NCBI RefSeq assembly: GCF_000277815.2
Contig: NC_018475.1
Coordinates: forward strand, 1-64,000
Length of the DNA stretch: 64,000 bases
Source: Encephalitozoon hellem ATCC 50504
Taxonomy: Eukaryota; Microsporidia; Unikaryonidae
Direction: 5' to 3'
The position numbers were made by a program, and so were the translations under genes. The notes below the pieces were generated by a model, which saw nothing but the letters and a program-made list of their open reading frames with translations, searched no databases and was not told where the DNA came from. Below are positions 26,740 to 36,283 of the stretch, piece after piece; positions within the stretch are counted from its first letter, which is position 1; each line of letters starts with the position of its first letter.

Positions 26740-26844
26740 ATGCATGACAAGGTTTCTTGGCTGTTTGTTTCTGTGTTTCTGGAACAAAAGGATTTGAATC
26801 AGGTTGACCACATCGTGTGCAGAATGCTCTGCCCAGACATTTAG
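26740..26844 (+). CDS. Possible 34-codon ORF in unusually wide divergent spacer
   Basis: ATG 26740 opens 34 codons to a TAG at 26842, preceded by a TATA-like run (CATATATTAATC) but no CCC signal. The frame continues after the TAG (YAPREWITVSGTVPRTF) straight into the GTPase gene at 26944, so this may be a decayed or interrupted N-terminal extension, an upstream ORF, or chance. No family is recognised. The spacer (263 bp) is wide for this region. Confidence 0.2.
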   Translation: MHDKVSWLFVSVFLEQKDLNQVDHIVCRMLCPDI

Positions 26845-26943
26845 AAATTCCAAGATTATGCGCCCAGAGAATGGATTACGGTGTCTGGCACTGTTCCTAG
26901 GACTTTCCCGAAGAACATAAAGCTTTGGATTGACTCCCCTTCA

Positions 26944-27885
26944 ATGGGAATTAAAAAGAAACGGCAGAGCAAAAGATTGACCACAAGGAAGAGGGAGAGC
27001 ATGCTGAAGAGAGCAAGAATCAATGAGAGAAAGAAAAGGAGGTTGAATAGGAAGATGCAGAAGAAGATGGAAAAGGTTCCTCCATCTGTTCTAAGAACGG
27101 ATGAGGAAAACATGCAGTATGCGGAGATAAAAAGAATGGCAAAACTTCGAAAGATTGAGTATGATGAGGCCTTGAAGAATTCTGAAAGAAGAGAGAGCTA
27201 CTTGGAAGAGATGATGAGCATGGTATCTAAAAGTGATGTAGTGTTCGAGGTTATTGACGCTCGGGACCCCGATTCCAGTAGAAATAGCGAGGCAGAAAAG
27301 ATTGTCTCTGATCATGGAAAGAAGCTTGTTATGGTTTTAAATTATACTCAGTATGTCCCTAGAGGTGTGGTTAATGAATGGAAGGACTATTTGAAAAAAG
27401 ATGGGAAGATATGTGTTGAGCTAATGGAAGGAGAGATAGAATGGATTGGAAAAGAAACGAGGATAGGGATATTTGGGAACCCTAGGTCTGGGAAGAACTC
27501 TGTTCTCCAAAGAATTACCAAGGCACTGGGAGAAAAACCAAGATTTACAATAGTTTCTGTTCCGCCAAGCAAGATCACATTATCAAATGTCCTTAGAGGA
27601 TGTCATGAGCTCGTCGGGATGCCGTTCAGAAGCTACATCGATGTGGTTGTTGAAAGAATTGATAGGAGCGAAATCTCTCTCCGGCATGGAATACCCGAAT
27701 TTAGCAGCACTGAAGAGCTTCTGGAAAGCATTTGCGACGAGAATGGGATTGATGGAAGTAGCAAGTGTGTGCGGCACATGAAGGCCTGTGAAAGGTTTCT
27801 AGAAGATTTTTCCCAGCATAAAATCCTTTTCTGGAGAGGCGTCAATGATGGTGAAAATGACCTGTCGTTTGCCTTTCCTTCATAA
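26944..27885 (+). CDS. Nug1/nucleostemin-type protein with degenerate GTPase motifs
   Basis: A 313-aa protein with the Nug1 opening (KKKRQSKRLTTRKRESML, a basic nucleolar stretch) and the permuted GTPase layout. DARDP (105-109) is intact. G4 NKxD is replaced by NYTQ (133-136), the P-loop reads GNPRSGKNS (178-186, Asn instead of Ser/Thr after Lys), and G3 DxxG is replaced by SVPPSK (about 205). It has therefore probably lost GTP hydrolysis, and perhaps binding, while keeping a scaffold role in 60S assembly. ATG 26944 follows CTCCCCTTCA. A functional paralogue, Lsg1, is at 16295. Confidence 0.75.
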   Translation: MGIKKKRQSKRLTTRKRESMLKRARINERKKRRLNRKMQKKMEKVPPSVLRTDEENMQYAEIKRMAKLRKIEYDEALKNSERRESYLEEMMSMVSKSDVVFEVIDARDPDSSRNSEAEKIVSDHGKKLVMVLNYTQYVPRGVVNEWKDYLKKDGKICVELMEGEIEWIGKETRIGIFGNPRSGKNSVLQRITKALGEKPRFTIVSVPPSKITLSNVLRGCHELVGMPFRSYIDVVVERIDRSEISLRHGIPEFSSTEELLESICDENGIDGSSKCVRHMKACERFLEDFSQHKILFWRGVNDGENDLSFAFPS

Positions 27886-27984
27886 ATCCAATGAATAAAC
27901 ATTTAGGAGATGGATAAGATGTCTTTGTTGGTGTGTTTAAGCCTCTACTTCGGATGTTGTTATGTTAAGATAATTAAGGCCCTA

Positions 27985-29247
27985 ATGATAATCGGATTGT
28001 TTGTTGCAAATAGCCTGACAGGACAGATGGTATCCCGAATGACGAGAACAATGGCTGTGTCGAAGATAGAGCATTTCATACTTGACTTTATAAGTTCTGG
28101 CGTATCTGCAAATGGGGTTTTAGCCAAGGGCTTTTACAAGTATGTTTACAATGTTGCTGACTCGACTTACTATGTTGTGATCACAAGCATGGGATTCAAC
28201 AGTGCAAAAGCCCAATGGATTCTGGACATTCTGCAGAAAAACACCAACGGAGACATAGTGGATGCTCTGGTGACTATGGATAACATTCTTTATGGGCAAA
28301 CGACATTTGATGCCAACATTGCGTTGATAAAGAGCATGGACAGTCAGGAAGAAAAGATTCATGATCTGATGATGAAGAACAAGAGCAAGGAGCTTATCCA
28401 GAAGCAAAAGGAGTTCCAAAGAAGGCCTATTGGAGACATTGACCGAGAACTTGAGAGAGTCAAAAACCTTGAGATGGAAATAAGGAATGAGAGTATACAA
28501 CAACTCAAGAGCATTGTGAAGACGGGAGGCAATCCTGTTAAGGAAAAAAGGAGGGAGCTAGAGATATCGATGAGTCCGGTGTTTATTCTGTTCAAGGAGA
28601 GGCTTAGAATGGTGATTGATAAAGAGAATAACATTAAGAGCGGAGAGGTTCAAGGAGACATGAGCATCACCATAAACGAGGAGGAGTACAAGGACATAGA
28701 GATCAAGCTTGGAGGCGTGGAGAGGGATATGAAGTTCAGTCCTAATCTCGATAAGTCTGTTACCAATGAGGGGATACTCAAATGTGAAAAAGGGTTTCCT
28801 ATTAGGAAGAATGTGGCTCTTGTAAAGTGGAAGGGATCTGGGATCCAGGACCCACCCATCACGTTTACATTTTGGCCTAGTGAGACTAGTCTCAATGTAT
28901 ATCAGATAATGTTTGAATACACGGCAGAGTGCAATATGAGGGACTTGAGTGTCTTCTTTTCTAAGGCCAGCATTTCGAACATCACGATTAATGGAGAGGC
29001 GAAGGAAAGAGACTCTCACATAGAATGGAATATTGGGGATGTCGACAAGGGCACATCGGACACGCTGGAGTTTAGCTGTACATGCACAGATCCCTCAGAG
29101 ATCTTTCCTTTGGAGATATATTTTACTTCTGATTTTGTTCTTACAAAGCTATTTGTAGAGAATGTAACGAGGTGTGGCGAAGAGGTTGATGAATTAGAGA
29201 TCAAGAAAGTTTTTGAGGTTGATAAGTTCACTGTAGTTGATGAATAA
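27985..29247 (+). CDS. RET2: Coatomer delta subunit (delta-COP)
   Basis: A 420-aa protein. It has an N-terminal longin-like domain ([20 protein letters not shown], as in delta-COP's opening) with [16 protein letters not shown], a linker helix, and a C-terminal mu-homology domain containing [10 protein letters not shown] (delta-COP reads P-L-x-x-x-x-W-P-S-E). It forms part of the COPI F-subcomplex with beta, gamma and zeta; zeta-COP is at 63427. The start at 27985 follows AAGGCCCTA and matches the family start; an ATG at 27910 would add 25 residues not seen in the family. The TAA lies inside AATAAA. Confidence 0.9.
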   Translation: MIIGLFVANSLTGQMVSRMTRTMAVSKIEHFILDFISSGVSANGVLAKGFYKYVYNVADSTYYVVITSMGFNSAKAQWILDILQKNTNGDIVDALVTMDNILYGQTTFDANIALIKSMDSQEEKIHDLMMKNKSKELIQKQKEFQRRPIGDIDRELERVKNLEMEIRNESIQQLKSIVKTGGNPVKEKRRELEISMSPVFILFKERLRMVIDKENNIKSGEVQGDMSITINEEEYKDIEIKLGGVERDMKFSPNLDKSVTNEGILKCEKGFPIRKNVALVKWKGSGIQDPPITFTFWPSETSLNVYQIMFEYTAECNMRDLSVFFSKASISNITINGEAKERDSHIEWNIGDVDKGTSDTLEFSCTCTDPSEIFPLEIYFTSDFVLTKLFVENVTRCGEEVDELEIKKVFEVDKFTVVDE

Positions 29248-29293
29248 AGCTATACTTTTATTTCCAGGATTATGGTGGTACATTTCCTGAAAA

Positions 29294-29303
29294 AAATTTA
29301 CCC
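29294..29303 (+). promoter_or_regulatory. AAATTT + CCC start-proximal signal of uS19
   Basis: AAATTT at 29294-29299 and CCC at 29301-29303 lie 4-13 nt before the ATG at 29307. The same pair precedes uL24 and eL20 in this window, so it looks like the ribosomal-protein variant of the start-proximal signal. Confidence 0.7.
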
Positions 29304-29306
29304 TCT

Positions 29307-29783
29307 ATGTCAAAGCCTATTGTTACTGAGAATGTGGAGAAAGAGGATGTTGAGAACCTCAAGAAGAAGAGGACCTTCCGAAAATACACATACAGGGGAG
29401 TTCCTATGGAGGAGCTTGAAAGAATGCCTTTCAGTGAGGTTGCAAAGCTCTTTCCATCGAAACTTCGTAGAAAGGTTAGGAGAGGGCTTTCTTCACGCGA
29501 GGTGCAGCTGATCAAGGATTGTATTGCAGCAAAGGCAGCTTGCAACACCAATACCGAAAAGCCTGAGATGGTACGTACTCAAGCAAGATCGGCCATCATA
29601 TGGCCGGCGATGATTGGTGCACTGGTTGGAGTTCATGTTGGAAACGGATACCTGCCTGTTGAGATAAAGCCGGAGATGGTTGGGTTTAAGTTATCTGAGT
29701 TTGCGCCGACCAGAGTCATTCCAAAGCATGGCAGGCCCGGTATAGGAGCAAGTTCTTCTTCAAAGTTTGTTCCGTTGAAATAA
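29307..29783 (+). CDS. RPS15: Small-subunit ribosomal protein uS19 (RPS15)
   Basis: A 158-aa protein. [20 protein letters not shown], then [17 protein letters not shown], and in the core [40 protein letters not shown] and the closing [20 protein letters not shown] fit eukaryotic uS19 throughout. It sits on the head of the 40S subunit near the decoding site. No intron is visible at the start codon. The TAA overlaps AATAAA. Confidence 0.96.
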   Translation: MSKPIVTENVEKEDVENLKKKRTFRKYTYRGVPMEELERMPFSEVAKLFPSKLRRKVRRGLSSREVQLIKDCIAAKAACNTNTEKPEMVRTQARSAIIWPAMIGALVGVHVGNGYLPVEIKPEMVGFKLSEFAPTRVIPKHGRPGIGASSSSKFVPLK

Positions 29784-29853
29784 ACCAACTTTCTTTATTT
29801 TGTATTGTGTGTAACGCCTGAATTTGAATATATCGAATGGGAAAGCCATCCCC

Positions 29854-30954
29854 ATGAGTAAGAAGGCTATTGATGATGCCGATGAATCGGGATTTTCGTA
29901 TGAATATACTTCATCTGATTCTCTAGAAACTATTTCCGAGGAAATTGAGGAGTACGAGAGGGAGTATTTTGGAGATGTTTCTGAAGAAGAAAGCTCTGTA
30001 TCTGAGGAGAAAGCGGCTTGGGAAGACAGCGATGACGACGAGAAGATACGTGAGGACTACAGGAAAACTGCAACGTGGCTTGACGGAAAGCAGCCCAAGA
30101 AGCAGGTTGAAGTGCGCAGAAAAAGAATGAAGTTTGAATATGAGAAGTATTTATTTCTTTCGAAGTGCAGAATCAAGCTGGCCAAGGCCCGCGGGGAGTA
30201 TCTAGTTGTTGTTGATACTTATAGCAATATCTACATACTTAAGAACTTCAAAGTGCACAAAACACTTTGGATTGAGATGTTTGGGATTTCTGACTTTGTA
30301 TACATAGGGGATGTAATCCTGTTCTCTTCGTGCAAGCAAAGCAACTTGAAAGAGGTTACCTTCGACGGAGAAGTTCGGAACATAAGCATAAGGACCATTG
30401 AAGGAATAAGAAAGATGGTCAGTACTGGAGACTCCATATATGTGGCTGGAGAGCAGCTAATTCTTTTAAACGATTCCTACGAGGTAGTTGAAACGATTGA
30501 GGGAAAGTTTATGGACATTGCTGTATCTAAAGGATTTGTGTACGCCATGAGCTTTAATGGGGAGGTTATTATACTGACGTCCGACCTTCAGATTCTAAAG
30601 AAAGTAAGCCCCGAGGACAAGTTTAGTTTCCGATCAATACACTTCTTTGCAGGTAGAGTCTTTATTGGGACGGAAATGGGGATAAAGATATTTGACGAAG
30701 ACATGAGACCTATCAAGGAGATCATGAATCTTAAGAATGAGGCTACAGGGTTTACAGCACACGGAGACTACGTTGTGTATGGATCGAACTACACCAACTC
30801 TTTGAAGATAATCCTCCCTGACATGAAATGCTACAATAAGTTTCCGTTCAATACCATCAGTATCTCTCCGATTAAGGCTTTAGAATCTGATGGGAAGAAC
30901 ATCATCATCTGCTCGGGGAGAACCATCAATGTCCTAAGAATAAAACTAGAATGA
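29854..30954 (+). CDS. UTP18: Utp18, U3 snoRNP / SSU processome WD40 protein
   Basis: A 366-aa protein. It has an acidic Ser-rich N-terminus (10-65), then AAWEDSDDDEKIREDYRKTA and a short basic helix (PKKQVEVRRKRMKFEYEKYL), as in Utp18, then a divergent WD40 propeller. The last blades are the best match: FIGTEMGIKIFDEDMRPIKE then IMNLKNEATGFTAHGDYVVY (the family has K-x-L-x-N-L-x-x-x-x-x-x-L). It functions in early 18S processing in the nucleolus. ATG 29854 directly follows CATCCCC. Yeast Utp18 is 594 aa. Confidence 0.8.
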   Translation: MSKKAIDDADESGFSYEYTSSDSLETISEEIEEYEREYFGDVSEEESSVSEEKAAWEDSDDDEKIREDYRKTATWLDGKQPKKQVEVRRKRMKFEYEKYLFLSKCRIKLAKARGEYLVVVDTYSNIYILKNFKVHKTLWIEMFGISDFVYIGDVILFSSCKQSNLKEVTFDGEVRNISIRTIEGIRKMVSTGDSIYVAGEQLILLNDSYEVVETIEGKFMDIAVSKGFVYAMSFNGEVIILTSDLQILKKVSPEDKFSFRSIHFFAGRVFIGTEMGIKIFDEDMRPIKEIMNLKNEATGFTAHGDYVVYGSNYTNSLKIILPDMKCYNKFPFNTISISPIKALESDGKNIIICSGRTINVLRIKLE

Positions 30955-31031
30955 AGTTGCTTTTTTCTGCTGATGCACACTGTTTATACATGTCTATTGG
31001 ATGATGGAAGCGTATTTGTAGAAATCTATGA

Positions 31032-31046
31032 AAATTTTTCATCCCC
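31032..31046 (+). promoter_or_regulatory. AAATTT + CCCC start-proximal signal of uL24
   Basis: AAATTT at 31032-31037 and CCCC at 31043-31046 lie just before ATG 31049. An ATG at 31028 lies upstream of the signal, which argues that 31049 is the real start. Confidence 0.65.
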
Positions 31047-31048
31047 AG

Positions 31049-31474
31049 ATGAAGAACTTGAGGAAGCAGAAGACAACGAGCAGGAGAAAGCAAAGAAAGG
31101 CACACTTTGCCTGTAACAATGGAGAGAAGAGGATAAGATCGTCGGCCCGCCTCTCAAAGGAGCTGAGGGAAAAGTATGGCTTCAGGACATTCCCATTGAG
31201 GACTGGAGATACTGTGGTTGTGAAGGGAGGTAAGTTTGATGGAAAGGAAGGCACCATCAGCAAGATTAATTATAAGGACTATAAGGTGTATGTTGAGGGA
31301 TGCTTTGTGACCAAAAATAATGGGACAAATGCGCTAGTGCCTATTTATCCCTCCAGACTGACCATCACCAGCTTTTTCCTTGAAAATGGTAGGGAGCAGC
31401 AGTTGGAAAGAAAGAAGAGGGCTAGAGAAAGTAACATGGAAATTCTTAGAAATAAGCAAAAGGTTGCTGCTTAA
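31049..31474 (+). CDS. RPL26: Large-subunit ribosomal protein uL24 (RPL26)
   Basis: A 141-aa protein. The basic opening is followed by SSARLSKELREKYGFRTFPL and the KOW motif TGDTVVVKGGKFDGKEGTIS. VYVEGCFVTKNNGTNALVPI and YPSRLTITSFFLENGR complete the family match. It binds near the polypeptide exit tunnel. ATG 31049 gives an N-terminus aligned to the family; the in-frame ATG at 31028 would add seven residues. Confidence 0.95.
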   Translation: MKNLRKQKTTSRRKQRKAHFACNNGEKRIRSSARLSKELREKYGFRTFPLRTGDTVVVKGGKFDGKEGTISKINYKDYKVYVEGCFVTKNNGTNALVPIYPSRLTITSFFLENGREQQLERKKRARESNMEILRNKQKVAA

Positions 31475-31564
31475 TTAAACCGTCTTGAACATCCTATTCA
31501 TCCAAGGTACTCATAAGTCCTACGTTTAAAGACAAAGATCCTGGGCATCTATGGGGCAATTTAT

Positions 31565-32209
31565 TTATTTATCTGCTCTGGATTTTAATACCATACCCCT
31601 TACTTTCTTAATTTTACTTCTTACATCTTCCGGGAAGAAGCATAAATCGTCCTCGGAGATTGTGCATATTCTTTCTAGAACCTGCAGCTTCTGCTTGTTA
31701 AGATCAAAGGATTCTTTCAAGATCTCATCTACAGCGCCTGGATCCACCAGCTTAAGCTTGAGTGCAGCATGGATGATTGCGTAGACAAGACTCGAATTCT
31801 TATTCAAAAGCTCCCTTAGATATGATGGTTGGTCCAAGGCTAGCTTTCTCAAATAAAAGAGGACCTCCTTTAGATTGTCTTTGTCCATTGCATCCAGTAC
31901 ATTGATAAGATTATCTATTTCTGGAACTTGGCTATCGGGCTCTTTAGACTTTGCAGGCATGTCATTTTCGGCATAATTTATCTTTACTGGCCTTCCATTG
32001 AACGATATCTTCAGATTCTGCAGTGCTTTTTCCACAATCAGCGGGGATTCATACTCACAGAATCCAAACCCCCTAGACTTTCCTGTCGTCTTGTCATAGA
32101 CCATTCGGAAGCTAACAACTCTCCCCACAGCCCCAAGTTCCTCTATTATGCGTTCTTCCGGAACCTCGAAGTCTATGTTCCCAACAAAGATGCTGCATCC
32201 GCTCTTCAT
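31565..32209 (-). CDS. RNA15: CstF64/Rna15-like mRNA 3'-end processing factor
   Basis: A 214-aa protein with one RRM (CSIFVGNIDFEVPEERIIEE for RNP2, KSRGFGFCEYESPLIVEKAL for RNP1), a hinge-like helical region (about 95-160) and a short C-terminal three-helix domain (ERICTISEDDLCFFPEDVRS). This three-part order is that of CstF64/Rna15, without the Pro/Gly/Gln-rich linker. It recognises the G/U-rich element at polyadenylation sites. The start follows AAGCCC directly. The stop is embedded in a repeated AATAAATAAATAA run. Confidence 0.85.
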   Translation of the reverse strand: MKSGCSIFVGNIDFEVPEERIIEELGAVGRVVSFRMVYDKTTGKSRGFGFCEYESPLIVEKALQNLKISFNGRPVKINYAENDMPAKSKEPDSQVPEIDNLINVLDAMDKDNLKEVLFYLRKLALDQPSYLRELLNKNSSLVYAIIHAALKLKLVDPGAVDEILKESFDLNKQKLQVLERICTISEDDLCFFPEDVRSKIKKVRGMVLKSRADK

Positions 32210-32291
32210 GGGCTTATCAAAAATGGTTTATAAAAACACCTTGTATCTGGTCTAAAAAGGAAAGCAGATTTCCAGCAAATGAATTTAATAA

Positions 32292-32687
32292 TCATGGCGA
32301 AGCTTTCAGCCTAGCCTCCCTCACAATCTCTGAATACTCTTCATCACTTGGGGACATGGTCTTCCAATCAATTTTCAACCTCTCACTCTCTGAAACAAAT
32401 GGAATCAGATGAAAGTGTACATGGAAAACACCTTGGTGGTTCCCATTGTTTTGAAGAATATTGTACCTTGTGAGGCCGAACTTTTGGACAAGATGATTGA
32501 TTATGCCGAGTATGTCGGAAAGCTCCTCAGGCTTATACTCGTGGAAATAGGCATGATGCACCTTTGGTATAACCAGGAAATGTCCTTTTGATAGAGGATA
32601 CCTGTCCATTAGCACAAAGGTTTTGTCTGTCTCGTAAATGACATTGGCACCTTTCTGGTACAGCATGCAGAATATGCATTTCTCCAT
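32292..32687 (-). CDS. HIT-family nucleotide hydrolase (HINT-like)
   Basis: A 131-aa protein with the histidine triad HVHFHLIP near residue 90, an N-terminal CIFC motif as in Hint/Fhit relatives that bind zinc, [11 protein letters not shown], and [24 protein letters not shown] proteins hydrolyse nucleoside phosphoramidates and adenylated intermediates. It is complete in length. ATG 32687 follows CGCCCTAA. Confidence 0.92.
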   Translation of the reverse strand: MEKCIFCMLYQKGANVIYETDKTFVLMDRYPLSKGHFLVIPKVHHAYFHEYKPEELSDILGIINHLVQKFGLTRYNILQNNGNHQGVFHVHFHLIPFVSESERLKIDWKTMSPSDEEYSEIVREARLKASP

Positions 32688-32747
32688 TTAGGGCGTATTC
32701 TTCTCTGGTAAAATTACCGACATATTTTCCGGGTGGAGACACCCAAG

Positions 32748-34295
32748 ATGCCAAGAAGTGAGTACATGGAATATTACAAAAGGGTTCTGGCAATGGAACC
32801 CGATGATTTTGAAGAGTTCGATAAGTCAGTTGGGAAGGACCTTGCATATGCATTTAGAGTCACGAATACGCCTTTGGCCAACATGATTAAGAGTAGGATA
32901 GAGCAGTATCCATTTGTTCGGAGGATAAAATGCTTGGAGAATGTATACGAATTCCATAAGAAAAAGGAGAAAGATGACGAGTACAGAATGTTTACAAGCT
33001 TTCTTATCAATCAGACCAGTGTTGGGTTGATTCAGAGGCAGGAGATTGTCAGTATGATTCCTGTTTTGCTCATGGATCTGAAGGAAGATTCCAAGGTCAT
33101 TGACATGTGTGCAGCACCTGGATCAAAAACCAAGCAAATCCTCGAGGTTGTTACAAAGGGGCTTGTGATAGCTAATGACGCCAATGGAAAAAGAATAAAG
33201 GTGCTTGTGAGTGAAACAGCCAAGAAGCCGAACGGTTCATTAATAGTTACTAAGCATGATGCAACTGCATTCCCAAAGGTATACGAAGGAGGAGGCCTGA
33301 TCAGATTTGATCGTGTGTTCTGCGACGTAGTATGCTCGAGCGATGGAACTGTAAGAAAAAGCCCTGGCCTTCTTGATGGATGGAAAGTTTCCAGAAGCAC
33401 GAGCCTGTTTGACACGCAGCTCAAGATTCTGAGAAGAGGATGCAGTCTTGCTGCAAAAGGAGGGCTGGTGTCCTATTCTACGTGCTCTTTGAATCCCATA
33501 GAGAATGAGTGTGTGGTTCAAAAGGTCCTGCTTGAGGGAGAGTTTGAGCTAGTTGACTTTAGAGGTGATCCAAGGCTCTCTCTCTTTCCTGCTTATGGAG
33601 ATGGGACGAAGATTGTCTTCAGAGAAGGATTGAAGAAGTGGGAAACAAGCGATAAGATATTCAAGAATCCAAACTACAGGCCTTCAGATGTAGACTTGGG
33701 ATTGGAGAAATGCATCAGATTTTATCCGCATGACCAAGACACAGGCGGGTTTTTCGTTGCAATTCTCAGGAAAAAAGACGGCATTGAAAAGGCGATGGCG
33801 AAGAGAGAGGCGCCAGACCCTTCCTTCAAACGCTTTATCTTCTTTCCAAGTAACGTTAGAGATGATATGTTCAAGACTTATTCGATGTGCATGGATGGTG
33901 AACTATATAAAAAAACAGAAAGGAGCCGCACCATAAGCTTTGTGACTGGGGTTGCAGCAAGAGTGCTTAGTGAAAATCCGGGGCTTAATGTGATAAGTGC
34001 GGGCTACAGAATTCTAGAGAAGTCTGGCCTGGCCAATGCGGAATTTTATTTAAAAAATCTCTTCCATGCTGGAGGCGGATTTGAATGCAATCTTGTGATC
34101 TCATTAGACCAGTTCAAGCTTCTACTAAACGAAACGTTTGTTGACAACACCCTGCTGGGGTTTGAGCACATAGGACTGGCTATCTGCAAGATAGAAGAAA
34201 TGGGAATCACGCTATGTGGATACGGAAGCCATACCTCATTTACTCTTTTTATGAATAACAACCTGAGAAAGGCATTAAAAGACCTGATTCTATGA
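32748..34295 (+). CDS. TRM4: tRNA m5C methyltransferase, Trm4/NSUN2 family
   Basis: A 515-aa Nol1/Nop2/Sun-type enzyme. SAM binding: KVIDMCAAPGSKTKQILEVV (about 119-137); motif with the catalytic Cys YSTCSLNPIENE (about 241-252). The second Cys motif, normally D-V-P-C-S-G-D-G-T-x-R-K, reads CDVVCSSDGTVRK: the Cys is kept but Pro and Gly changed. The C-terminal region looks PUA-like as in Trm4. It modifies cytosine-5 at several tRNA positions in yeast. ATG 32748 follows GACACCCAAG. Confidence 0.88.
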   Translation: MPRSEYMEYYKRVLAMEPDDFEEFDKSVGKDLAYAFRVTNTPLANMIKSRIEQYPFVRRIKCLENVYEFHKKKEKDDEYRMFTSFLINQTSVGLIQRQEIVSMIPVLLMDLKEDSKVIDMCAAPGSKTKQILEVVTKGLVIANDANGKRIKVLVSETAKKPNGSLIVTKHDATAFPKVYEGGGLIRFDRVFCDVVCSSDGTVRKSPGLLDGWKVSRSTSLFDTQLKILRRGCSLAAKGGLVSYSTCSLNPIENECVVQKVLLEGEFELVDFRGDPRLSLFPAYGDGTKIVFREGLKKWETSDKIFKNPNYRPSDVDLGLEKCIRFYPHDQDTGGFFVAILRKKDGIEKAMAKREAPDPSFKRFIFFPSNVRDDMFKTYSMCMDGELYKKTERSRTISFVTGVAARVLSENPGLNVISAGYRILEKSGLANAEFYLKNLFHAGGGFECNLVISLDQFKLLLNETFVDNTLLGFEHIGLAICKIEEMGITLCGYGSHTSFTLFMNNNLRKALKDLIL

Positions 34296-34363
34296 ATAAG
34301 AGATATTAAGTACAGCATTTCCAAATCCATTTATTCTTCACGCTTTTGGTTACTGAGACAAAT

Positions 34364-34759
34364 TTATTTTCCACGGGACTTGGCTTGACTCTTAGACAGA
34401 GCATTGTGGACCTCTCTGATGGCCAACTTCCTCAGCTCGCCCTTGAGCAAGATCTCGAAAGCACTTATGATGTCGTCGGACCCCACTGTTTGCTTCCCAA
34501 CCTTCCTTGCCAACTCACCTGCAAGTTCAGCAACAGAATCAACAAAATCGAATGAGATTCCGCAAAGAACCTGGATTGAATTGCTTGTCAGCATGATATT
34601 GTTGTCCGGGCTGACCTCACGGGAAATGCGCTTGACTGCAGACTTGAACATACCACCAACACACATGGACGATGACTTTTTTTTGGCCTTCTTCTTATCG
34701 GCGCTATCCAGTGCAACAGCTGGAGCTTTGCCTGCACCATGTTTTGAGAGTTTTTCCAT
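34364..34759 (-). CDS. Histone H2B, divergent
   Basis: A 131-aa protein with a Lys/Ala-rich tail (1-33), then a histone fold: SMCVGGMFKSAVKRISREVS, SIQVLCGISFDFVDSVAELA, GELARKVGKQTVGSDDI, and the H2B hallmark ILLKGELRKLAIREVHNALS (canonical L-L-L-P-G-E-L-A-K-H-A). It is divergent for H2B, as known for microsporidian histones. The stop TAA lies in AATAAA and the start follows TCCCCCTTGAA. Confidence 0.9.
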   Translation of the reverse strand: MEKLSKHGAGKAPAVALDSADKKKAKKKSSSMCVGGMFKSAVKRISREVSPDNNIMLTSNSIQVLCGISFDFVDSVAELAGELARKVGKQTVGSDDIISAFEILLKGELRKLAIREVHNALSKSQAKSRGK

Positions 34760-34944
34760 TTCAAGGGGGATGTTTTTCTTTATTTATCCTTTTTGGCGGG
34801 GAATTGAATGATTTGGAGGGAAGCGACAGCACCTAAAGGAGAGGAGGTGGCAAATACTTTGTTTACTACCCAAGGCCATAGAAAATTCCTGGGGAAAACC
34901 TTGATGGGTGTGTGTTTAAACATTATTTTCATGACCCATACAAG

Positions 34945-36186
34945 ATGGAGGAGTATTTCCAGATATCTGACAAGACAAGGACATTAGAGCACCAGTATAC
35001 GGACCTTCTTACCAGAAAATTGAGAATGGAGACTGTGCTGGTTGAAGAGGACTATAACGACCTTCTTGCAACGCACTTGGAGCTTGTTTCCAAGGCAAGG
35101 GACAGTGAGGACGACTATAAGAGGCAGATAAGTGACCTAAAAACAATGGTTGATAAGCTTAGCCAGGACAATGCTGGCAAGGAAGACGACATTAGAAAGC
35201 TAATGGAGGAAAACAAAAATCTAGTGAGTGTAGTTCAGAATCTAGAGAGGAAGAAAAAAGAGGAAGGAGAACAAGAGGAAAAAAGTAAAGGGGGGAAGAA
35301 AGGTGACGGGTGTCTTAAGGATGAGGGGCTTTGGGAGATGGAAGGTTTCAAAAAAATGGATGAAATACATAGGATTGCCAAATCTGTAGAAGATGAGCTG
35401 CGGAGCAACCTAAATAGACTTCAAGAGGAGTGCATTCGGTACAGAGGAGACACAGAAAAAATGGCTTCTGAAATAGAAAAACTAAAGCTTAAAAACATTG
35501 AGAGCATAGAGAAGATAGAAGAAATAAAAGAGAGCAGGGCAGACCTTGAGAACAAGCTGAAGAGGCTGGAAGAGGAAAACACCAGGCTTCTGAAGGAGAG
35601 TGTGTGCTTTGATGAGCTTCGAAGGTCCATAAGTGAGAAGGATGAGATTATATCTGCATTGAAGGAAAACATGAAGCAAAAGTCTGAGGTGATTGAAATG
35701 CAAAGAAAAATGATTGCAGAGGGCCCACGAGAGAGTAAGATTATCTTAAATGATGATTTTTGTAATATATTTGACGAAGGGGTTCTTAAAGCCGAAGAGG
35801 GTGGGGACGAATTGGAGCTAGGGGACGAGTATAATACCAAGGGGTTGCCTTGGAACGATGCTTCTGCCAAGCCAAAGGCCGAGAAAATGAAATCAAAAGG
35901 CTCTGTATCGATAAGAAGAAAGGCAAGTGCTCCTAAAGTAGAGAAGGTTAGGAAGATTCCATCCAAGGTGGTGAAATCCATGGAAAAAACCAGGCCAGAT
36001 ATGGATACTAGAATGGAGGGCGGGATATTGGATGGTAAAGAGACACCAAAGACTCCAGAAGCATCCAAAAAATTGCTCACGCCGGGATATCTTCTTAGGC
36101 CTGAAAACTCTTCATACTTTGCAGATCTAACATTCAATAATTCAAGCCCCATGATCAAGAAGGATCAGTTACCTAAAAAGAAGTAG
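34945..36186 (+). CDS. Coiled-coil protein of unknown function
   Basis: A 413-aa protein, mostly long coiled coil (about 10-110 and 135-270; Glu/Lys/Leu heptads), with a Gly/Lys linker near 115-125. The C-terminal third is basic and disordered with proline-directed sites (KTPEASKKLLTPGYLL, NNSSPMIKK). This is a typical plan for spindle-pole, kinetochore or nuclear-pore-associated scaffolds, but no family motif is recognised. ATG 34945 follows ATGACCCATACAAG. A GTG start at 34912 would add 11 residues and is not preferred. Divergent from H2B. Confidence 0.75.
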   Translation: MEEYFQISDKTRTLEHQYTDLLTRKLRMETVLVEEDYNDLLATHLELVSKARDSEDDYKRQISDLKTMVDKLSQDNAGKEDDIRKLMEENKNLVSVVQNLERKKKEEGEQEEKSKGGKKGDGCLKDEGLWEMEGFKKMDEIHRIAKSVEDELRSNLNRLQEECIRYRGDTEKMASEIEKLKLKNIESIEKIEEIKESRADLENKLKRLEEENTRLLKESVCFDELRRSISEKDEIISALKENMKQKSEVIEMQRKMIAEGPRESKIILNDDFCNIFDEGVLKAEEGGDELELGDEYNTKGLPWNDASAKPKAEKMKSKGSVSIRRKASAPKVEKVRKIPSKVVKSMEKTRPDMDTRMEGGILDGKETPKTPEASKKLLTPGYLLRPENSSYFADLTFNNSSPMIKKDQLPKKK

Positions 36187-36283
36187 ATATAAAATGTTCT
36201 ATATACTTTTATAGTTACTAAAAGCTTAGAGAAAACGGAGAGTTCAGTTCTTTAATAGCCTTTGGGATTTCAGTAAAGGTGAA

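Noticed and set aside
27910..27984. N-terminal extension of delta-COP from ATG 27910
   Set aside because: The added residues do not match the family, while ATG 27985 has a CCC signal and aligns with the family start.
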